Of a DNA stretch of 64,000 nucleotides, positions 58,753-64,000 are shown one piece after another (the first letter of the stretch is position 1; each line of letters begins with the position of its first letter). The notes under the pieces were generated by a model. The model worked only from the letters and a program-made list of their open reading frames with translations, had not been told where the DNA came from and ran no database searches. The stretch is taken from positions 1-64,000 of the forward strand of contig NZ_BJND01000054.1 of NCBI RefSeq assembly GCF_006539505.1, written 5' to 3'. The stretch is from Streptomyces spinoverrucosus (GTDB lineage Bacteria; Actinomycetota; Actinomycetes; Streptomycetales; Streptomycetaceae). Position numbers and translations under genes: made by a program.

Positions 58753-59859
58753 ATGCCAGTCGGACGGCGTCAGGTACTCGCCGCGGGTTCACTAACGGTC
58801 GCCGGGGTCGCACTCGGCGCCGGGACGGCCCACGCCGCGAAGTCCGGCGAGGAGACCAAGAGCCTTGAGCAGCTGTACCGCGAGGCGAAGGCGGAGGGCG
58901 GTGTGCTCACCGTCTACGCGGGCGGCGACACCGCCACCCAGCAGGACGGCAACAAGGACGCCTTCGAGAAGGCGTTCCCCGGCATCACGTTGAACATCGT
59001 CGTGGACTACAGCAAGTTCCACGACGCCCGCATCGACACCCAGCTCGCCACCGGCACCCTCGTCCCGGACGTCGTACAACTGCAGACCCTTCAGGACTTC
59101 CCCCGCTGGAAGCGCGAGGGCGCCCTGCTCCCCTACAAGCCGGCCGGCTTCTCCCGCGTCCACCCCGCCTTCAAGGACCCCGACGGCGCGTGGACCGGCA
59201 TATTCGTCGACGCCTTCTCCACTGTCTACAACGTCGACGAAGCCGGTGGCACGGCCCCCGCCTCGGCCCGGGACCTGCTCGACCCGCGCTGGAAGGGGAA
59301 GATCGTCTCGACGTACCCGAACGACGACGACGCGGTGCTGTACCTGTACAGCCTCATCGTCGACAAGTACGGCTGGCAGTGGCTGCGGCGGTTCGTCGCC
59401 CAGGACGTGGCCTGGGTGCGCGGTACGCAGGAACCCGCGGACCGGGTCGAGGCGGGCCGCGCGGCCGTCGCCCTGGGCACGGACGGCATGCTGACCCCGC
59501 CGACGGGTGTGAAGACCCGCTTCGTCGTCGCGAAGCACGACCCGTTCATGGCCTGGGCCCAGCGCGCCGCCATCTTCCGGCACGCGAAGCATCCCGCCGC
59601 CGCGAAGCTGTACCTGAACTGGTGGCTGTCGAAGCGCACGCAGTCCGACTTCTACATGTGGTCGGTCCGCACCGACGTGCCGCCCCACGAGGGCTACCGC
59701 CCCATCTGGGAGTACCGCAACGCCCACCTCGACGGCTTCGAGCACTTCATGGCGAACCGAGCGCTCGTCGAGCGCTTCAGGCAGCAACTCGCCCTCTACG
59801 TCGGCGAGGTGACCGGGGCCCCCTCCCCCGGGTGGCTCGGCCTTCACCCCGGGCGCTGA
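58753..59859 (+). CDS. Orphan extracellular solute-binding protein with Tat signal
   Basis: 368 residues, ATG 58753 after AAGGGGACC. N-terminus GRRQVLAAG has twin arginines (Arg5, Arg6) and a hydrophobic stretch ending AHA, so Tat export and signal-peptidase I cleavage are expected; there is no lipobox. The body matches the iron(III)/thiamine/polyamine-type binding fold (GGVLTVYAGGDTATQQDGNK, WKGKIVSTYPNDDDAVL). No permease or ATPase gene is adjacent, so it is an orphan, perhaps a scavenger or a fold reused in another role. Confidence 0.82.
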   Translation: MPVGRRQVLAAGSLTVAGVALGAGTAHAAKSGEETKSLEQLYREAKAEGGVLTVYAGGDTATQQDGNKDAFEKAFPGITLNIVVDYSKFHDARIDTQLATGTLVPDVVQLQTLQDFPRWKREGALLPYKPAGFSRVHPAFKDPDGAWTGIFVDAFSTVYNVDEAGGTAPASARDLLDPRWKGKIVSTYPNDDDAVLYLYSLIVDKYGWQWLRRFVAQDVAWVRGTQEPADRVEAGRAAVALGTDGMLTPPTGVKTRFVVAKHDPFMAWAQRAAIFRHAKHPAAAKLYLNWWLSKRTQSDFYMWSVRTDVPPHEGYRPIWEYRNAHLDGFEHFMANRALVERFRQQLALYVGEVTGAPSPGWLGLHPGR

Positions 59860-59887
59860 CCGGCCGGGGCAGCGACCGGCGAACCTC

Positions 59888-59922
59888 TGTGGGCCGGCCG
59901 GCACCACGCCGACCGGCCCACA
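59888..59922. terminator. Terminator between convergent genes
   Basis: Inverted repeat TGTGGGCCGG (59888-59897) and CCGGCCCACA (59913-59922), between the solute-binding gene and the protease gene; serves both strands. Confidence 0.78.
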
Positions 59923-59945
59923 CGTGCACGCCTGTGCCTGTCCGG

Positions 59946-61130
59946 TCAGGCGGTGTTGAGAGTGAGTCCGTAGTGCCGCAACGCGTCGTCCAGGGGCTGG
60001 AAGTAGGACGATCCGGGTGCGTTGACGCTGCCGTTGCAGCGCTGGTTCGCGGGGCCGCCGGAGGTCATACCCTGGGCCTGGTTGCCGGAGATGTAGGCGC
60101 CGCCGCTGTCGCCGCCCTGCGTGCACACCGAGGAGCTGGCCAGGCCGGTGACGACGGTGTTCGGCCCTCCGTTGGGGTCGGAGTACGTGACCGTCACGTT
60201 GTAGGAGTTGACCCGGCCGCAGGTCCAGAAGGTGGTGCGGCCCGACTTGCAGAGCGTGGCGCCGGAGACCGCTCGCTGGCTGCCGAGAACGGTGGGCTCG
60301 GCAGCCCTGCCGTAGGTCCCCACCACGGTGGATATCGTGTTGCCCGCGTCGAGACGCGCAATGCCCATGTCAACACTGCGGCTGCCCATCGCGAAGCGGG
60401 TGTTGGTGCCTTGGGCGAAGCGGGTGCCCTGATAGGAGAGGACCGGGAGGCCCTCGATGCAGTGCCCGGCGGTGACCAGGTACTGACGGCCCGCCGAGTC
60501 ACGGGCGCCGAAACCGACGGAACAGCGGAAGCCGTTGAACGTCATCTCCGCACCCGGCTGGATGGTGGCCTGCGGTACCAGATCCTGTTGGTCGGCCACG
60601 ACGCGTACGGCGTCGCCGCGCACCCCCGCCTTGCGGAGGAAGGCCCGGGCCGAGCCGTCGTCGTGGGCCTTCACGGTGACGGTGTCCGTGGCGAGGTCGA
60701 CCTCCCAGGAACTCACCCCGACCGGCGCCCTGTCGAGCGCGGCGGCGTCCAGTTCGGCCTTGACCTTGTTCAGCTCGTCCTCACCATGGCGGACTGTCCG
60801 TGCGCGCAGTCCGGCGTGCTCCAGTTCGCGGGTCGCCTGTCGACCGTCCGCGTTGACGACCAGGTCTCCGTCGGCGTCGAAGAACGAACCGTCCGTCGCC
60901 ACCCCCTTCCGCTCCAGCGAGGAGAGGGTGTTCCGCTGTGTGGTCTCGCGATCGAGCCGTTCCACCGCGGCCTGTTCGCTCACGCCGAGCGAGGTCGCCA
61001 GGGCGCTGATCATGGCCGTGTCGTAGCGCGTGCCGGTCGAGTCGGCCGCCTGTGCGCCGGAGACGACGGTGGCGGAGGAGAGCAGGACGGCAGCGGTGAG
61101 TACCGTGAGTCTTTTCCGGGAGTTGCGCAA
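59946..61130 (-). CDS. Secreted S1 serine protease (streptogrisin/alpha-lytic type)
   Basis: 394 residues from TTG 61130, chosen because GGAAGGA is well placed and it gives MRNSRKRLTVLTAAVL, a good signal peptide ending AQA at about 28. A pro-domain (about 29-195) of the alpha-lytic type follows. The mature protease has His223 (TAGHCIEG), Asp254 (SVDMGIARL) and Ser342 (GGDSGGA), with disulfide-type Cys pairs. Secreted, chymotrypsin-fold; the pro-region assists folding and is removed. The 5' side has a long AT-richer promoter region. Confidence 0.92.
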   Translation of the reverse strand: MRNSRKRLTVLTAAVLLSSATVVSGAQAADSTGTRYDTAMISALATSLGVSEQAAVERLDRETTQRNTLSSLERKGVATDGSFFDADGDLVVNADGRQATRELEHAGLRARTVRHGEDELNKVKAELDAAALDRAPVGVSSWEVDLATDTVTVKAHDDGSARAFLRKAGVRGDAVRVVADQQDLVPQATIQPGAEMTFNGFRCSVGFGARDSAGRQYLVTAGHCIEGLPVLSYQGTRFAQGTNTRFAMGSRSVDMGIARLDAGNTISTVVGTYGRAAEPTVLGSQRAVSGATLCKSGRTTFWTCGRVNSYNVTVTYSDPNGGPNTVVTGLASSSVCTQGGDSGGAYISGNQAQGMTSGGPANQRCNGSVNAPGSSYFQPLDDALRHYGLTLNTA

Positions 61131-61783
61131 GGGGGACGTCCTTCCGGAGTCCAGGACAAACGGCCGCGGACAGTGGGGGGTTCGGAAACCGGCATGGGTG
61201 AGCCGAATAGAAGATGGCCGTTTGCCTGACGGTCCGCCGTTCCCGGCGACCGCATTTGAATGTTGAACGACACTCACAGAAAAGAACAAGGAACAGATCC
61301 GGCCAAGTCGCTTTCCGCCAACCGCGGAACGGTGAAGTAACCCTTAATGCCAGGATTGCCACTGAGCGACGCTTTCGGCACGCGACAACTCTCGCATCGG
61401 GAAAGACATCTGACGGCGGCATGCAATACACCCTGAAACACACAAAGCCGGAAGATTGAGTCGCCGTCGGGGGTGCTGGAGGTACAGGAGGACGTCAGCA
61501 GCGCGGAGGTGGACGACGGCCGTCGCGGGCAGGCGGCACGCAGGACGCGGCGCGGGTTCGCGAGAGGAGCTCCTGGTTGGCGGGCCAGCTCGGGAAGTGT
61601 TCGATCCACGGGGCACCCCGCCGGTCGGCAGGGTGCTGCAGCGCACCGGTCACGACCGGACGCGGCCCACGACCAGCCAGGGTCACCACACGTGGTACGA
61701 CGCATAGTTCCTCACGGCCAGTGGTTACGTCGTTGCGCCGACCGACGACGTAGAGGTCGCGCGCGTTGAACACCAGGGTGATC
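61131..61783. other. Protease upstream region; possible 5'-truncated remnant
   Basis: About 650 bp without an intact gene. The first 200 bp upstream of the protease gene are AT-richer and probably hold its promoter. Minus-strand sequence at about 61500-61783 reads ITLVFNARDLYVVGRRND right after a stop codon and continues for about 90 codons; it could be a broken gene (see findings). I cannot name a functional feature. Confidence 0.4.
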
Positions 61784-62270
61784 TAGGTCTGACGGCAGCC
61801 CGGCGCGCTAGGTCCGACGGCAGCCCGGCAGGCTGGGTCCGACGGCAGCCCGGCAGGCTAGGCACATCGAGCAGGCCGGGCAGATCGACAGGCGCCGGGC
61901 GGGCCGGGCGGGCAGGGCTCATCAGGCGCGTAGGCCCAGGCGGGCCAGGGGGCCAGTCCGACGCGCAGGCCAAGGCGGGGCCGGGGGCCGTCAAGCACGC
62001 AGGCCCAGCTAGAGCAGGAGCCGGTCAGACCCGCAGCCCAGGTCCGCCAGGGCCTGCCAGGCGCGCAGCCCCATCAGGCGCACAGGCCCAGGTGGGGCAG
62101 GGACCCGTCAGGCGCGTAGGCCCAGGCGGGCCAGGGGCCCGTCAGGCTCGCAGGCCCAGGCGGGCCAGGGGCCCGTCAGGCGCGCGCGCCCAGCTACGGC
62201 ACGAGCCGGTCAGACTCGCAGGCCCAGATGGAGGAAGGCCCCACAGACGCGAAGGCCCATCAAGCGGCAG
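61784..62270. repeat. Tandem-repeat tract
   Basis: Three copies of a 25-bp unit (61784-61808, 61809-61833, 61834-61858; core GACGGCAGCCCGGC) are followed by a degenerate array of 34-bp-type units (TCAGGCGCGTAGGCCCAGG, then CGGGCCAGGGGCCCG). The best two copies are at 62108-62141 and 62142-62175, with looser copies from about 61921. No open frame of quality runs through it. Confidence 0.78.
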
Positions 62271-62348
62271 AGCGGCATCCACCGCTCGCGCTCAGCGGCC
62301 GTCCTTCGCCGCTGCACGCCCCTTCGCCCCCTCGCCGCTCCACGCCCC

Positions 62349-62987
62349 TCAGCAGCCCGCCTTCACCCCAGTTGCCGTCGGCCGCGGTGCGGTCAGCTCG
62401 GCCAGTGCTCGGTCCGCGGTCGGCTTCTTCGCCAGTTCCTTGAAGCCGTTGCCGATGATCAGGTCGATCGCCTGCCCCTTGCGGGTGTCCGTGCTGCGTT
62501 CGGCGGTGGGGAGCTGGGTGGCGAGCACCGGCAGGGACGTGTTCAGGGCCGAGGCGGGGCCGATCAGCAGCCCAGTGGCCTTCACCTTCTTGTCCCACTG
62601 CTTCGGCGCGTTGCCCACCTCACCGATCCGGAAGCCACGTTTCTTCAGTTCGTCCGCGGTCTTCTTGGCCAGCCCGCTGCGGGTCGTGGCGTTGAGCACG
62701 TTGACGGTGACGGCGCCGGGCCGCGGCACGGCCACGGCCGCGCTGGGCGAGGCGCTCACCTTGGTGGCGCAGTCCGACTTGGTCCCGGCCGCCGAGGCCT
62801 TGTCGCCACCGCCGGTGAAAACCTCGACGAGCTGCAGAGTGCCCCAGCCGAGGACGCCGATCACGACGACCGACGCGGTGACGACGAGTACGAGCCTGCC
62901 GCGCCGACGGGGTGGACGCATCCGCGGGTACTTGGCCCCCGTGATCCGGTACTGGCCGCCCATGCCGGGGGGAGTCAGCATGCTCAT
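62349..62987 (-). CDS. LytR C-terminal-domain envelope protein
   Basis: 212 residues. A short basic cytoplasmic N-terminus (PRRRGR) is followed by a transmembrane helix (about 31-52) and a LytR_C domain (about 88-200: VTVNVLNATTRSGLAKKTADEL, FRIGEVGNAPK, IDLIIGNGFKEL). The LytR_C domain occurs in LCP cell-wall ligases and as stand-alone membrane proteins; here the LCP catalytic part is absent. Extracytoplasmic, probably wall-associated. Confidence 0.85.
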   Translation of the reverse strand: MSMLTPPGMGGQYRITGAKYPRMRPPRRRGRLVLVVTASVVVIGVLGWGTLQLVEVFTGGGDKASAAGTKSDCATKVSASPSAAVAVPRPGAVTVNVLNATTRSGLAKKTADELKKRGFRIGEVGNAPKQWDKKVKATGLLIGPASALNTSLPVLATQLPTAERSTDTRKGQAIDLIIGNGFKELAKKPTADRALAELTAPRPTATGVKAGC

Positions 62988-63109
62988 GAGCGCAGCGTAG
63001 TGCGCCCGGGCGGCGATGCCTACTACATGATCATTTCACGCCGCTCAGGAGAACCCGAAAGGGCCAAGCCGTGACCGGCCGGTGCCGTTCCGAGAGCTCG
63101 CGGGGGGTG

Positions 63110-63406
63110 TCAGTCCAGCTCGAGGACGCGCGCGTGGAGCACCTGACGCTGCTGGAGCGCCGCACGCACCGCACGGTGCAGGCCGTCCTCCAGATACAGG
63201 TCGCCCTGCCACTTCACGACGTGCGCGAAGAGGTCGCCGTAGAAGGTGGAGTCCTCGGCGAGGAGGGTCTCCAGGTCGAGCTGCTGCTTGGTCGTCACGA
63301 GCTGATCGAGGCGGACCGGGCGCGGCGCGACGTCCGCCCACTGCCGGGTGCTGTCCCGGCCGTGGTCGGGGTACGGCCGGCCGTTTCCGATGCGCTTGAA
63401 GATCAC
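63110..63406 (-). CDS. Small conserved actinobacterial protein (ParB-like N-terminal fold possible)
   Basis: 98 residues starting MIFKRIGNGRPYPDHG. The centre VRLDQLVTTKQQLDLETLLA and the end WQGDLYLEDGLHRAVRAALQQR resemble the start of a ParB/sulfiredoxin-like domain, where D(G)xHR is the nucleotide-binding motif (here DGLHR). It is conserved in this chromosomal place as I recall. Function unknown; a nucleotide-binding regulator is possible. Confidence 0.68.
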   Translation of the reverse strand: MIFKRIGNGRPYPDHGRDSTRQWADVAPRPVRLDQLVTTKQQLDLETLLAEDSTFYGDLFAHVVKWQGDLYLEDGLHRAVRAALQQRQVLHARVLELD

Positions 63407-63509
63407 ACGGAAAGCCTACCGGTCAAGACCTTCCGGGCGCAGCCATGGAGAGGGAGTGCAACGCTGGAAAGATGCCGTGAACCGGGGCGAAACGGAACAG
63501 GGGTCTGAC

Positions 63510-64000
63510 ATGAGTGACAGCGAAACCGTGCCCGCGGCCGCCAACCCCGAGGCACCCGGCAGCGCTCCCGCCCTCCCGCAGGAGGCCCTGAAGATCGCCG
63601 CCGGGTACGCGTTCACCGGACCCGCGCTGGATCTGGGCGCCCTGCTGTGGGACGGCCGGTGCCTGCCCGACGCCCAGATCCGCATCCCGCTGCCGATGCT
63701 CAACCGGCACGGCCTGGTCGCAGGCGCCACCGGCACCGGCAAGACCAAGACCCTCCAGCTGATCGCCGAGCAGCTCTCCGCGCAGGGCGTCCCCGTCTTC
63801 CTCGCCGACATCAAGGGCGATGTGTCGGGCATCTCGGCGCCAGGCCGGTCGAACGACAAGATCCGCTCCCGCGCCGCCGAGGTGCACCAGCAGTGGACGG
63901 CGACCGGTTTCCCGGCCCGGTTCTACGCCCTCGGCGGCATCGGCCACGGCATCCCGCTGCGCGCCACCGTCACCAGCTTCGGCCCGGTCCTGCTCGCCAA
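63510..64000 (+). CDS. HerA/YjgR-like ATPase (DUF853), 5' part
   Basis: The first 163 codons are in the window; the gene runs off the right edge. Walker A GATGTGKT is at residues 72-79, preceded by LPMLNRHGLV, and followed by VFLADIKGDVSGI. This is the DUF853 group of HerA-like ATPases, thought to act on DNA or protein translocation. Start ATG 63510; an ACAGGGG sequence lies upstream. Related to HerA, which works with NurA, but no nuclease gene is adjacent here. Confidence 0.85.
   Translation, partial: MSDSETVPAAANPEAPGSAPALPQEALKIAAGYAFTGPALDLGALLWDGRCLPDAQIRIPLPMLNRHGLVAGATGTGKTKTLQLIAEQLSAQGVPVFLADIKGDVSGISAPGRSNDKIRSRAAEVHQQWTATGFPARFYALGGIGHGIPLRATVTSFGPVLLA

Noticed and set aside
61784..62270. 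CRISPR array
   Set aside because: Units are directly tandem without unique spacers, degenerate, and there are no cas genes nearby.

Overview
The window is high-GC actinobacterial chromosome, almost certainly from a Streptomyces. Codons end overwhelmingly in G or C, GTG and TTG starts are common, neighbouring genes often overlap by ATGA or GTGA, and both tRNA genes lack an encoded CCA. The backbone includes dnaX, the small SRP RNA and tRNA-Ser(GGA) on the left, and tRNA-Ser(CGA), tadA, upp, a LytR_C-domain protein and a HerA-like ATPase on the right. Accessory and metabolic gene sets lie between and after these. I recognised families by eye; no database search was run.

Left part (1-21.7 kb). 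After dnaX, SRP RNA and tRNA-Ser comes a probable conflict module (2.7-11.6 kb). It holds a 1501-residue caspase-like/P-loop NTPase/beta-propeller protein, an abutting LCAT-like lipase whose usual nucleophile Ser is Thr, and a pentapeptide-like protein with a C-terminal membrane segment. A Nudix-like gene diverges from it. Next come a CGNR regulator/metallo-hydrolase divergon with repeated operators, a GAPDH plus GlxA-type regulator pair, a membrane-anchored spermidine-synthase-like protein, a class IV lanthipeptide synthetase with its 49-residue precursor, and a TetR/NAD(P)-binding pair with two near-identical palindromic operators.

Middle (21.7-42.6 kb). A seven-gene minus-strand operon encodes a seven-bladed WD40 protein, a GrpE-like coiled-coil protein, a DnaK-like Hsp70, a DUF2997 peptide, a radical-SAM activase, a Ycf46-type AAA+ ATPase and a Ycf35/DUF1257 protein. 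This is the strongest candidate for an undescribed system in the window. Upstream lie a Fpg/Nei glycosylase and a five-gene galactoside uptake operon (solute-binding protein, two permeases, GH36, GH42) with a palindromic operator. An iron-box divergon follows: a siderophore-interacting protein, a small gene and a regulator on one side; a penicillin-acylase-family enzyme, an IucB-like acetyltransferase, a cupin and an SDR on the other.

Right part (42.6-64 kb). This holds a CopC-CopD copper protein preceded by a hexanucleotide repeat; an ECF sigma/zinc-finger/ArsM-like operon diverging from a membrane protein; tRNA-Ser, tadA and upp; an FtsX-type ABC transporter diverging from its two-component system; decayed copies of a histidine kinase and a MarR gene; TetR/esterase and MarR/reductase units with operator-like repeats; an orphan Tat substrate-binding protein; a streptogrisin-like protease; a tandem-repeat tract; and the LytR_C and HerA-like genes at the right edge.
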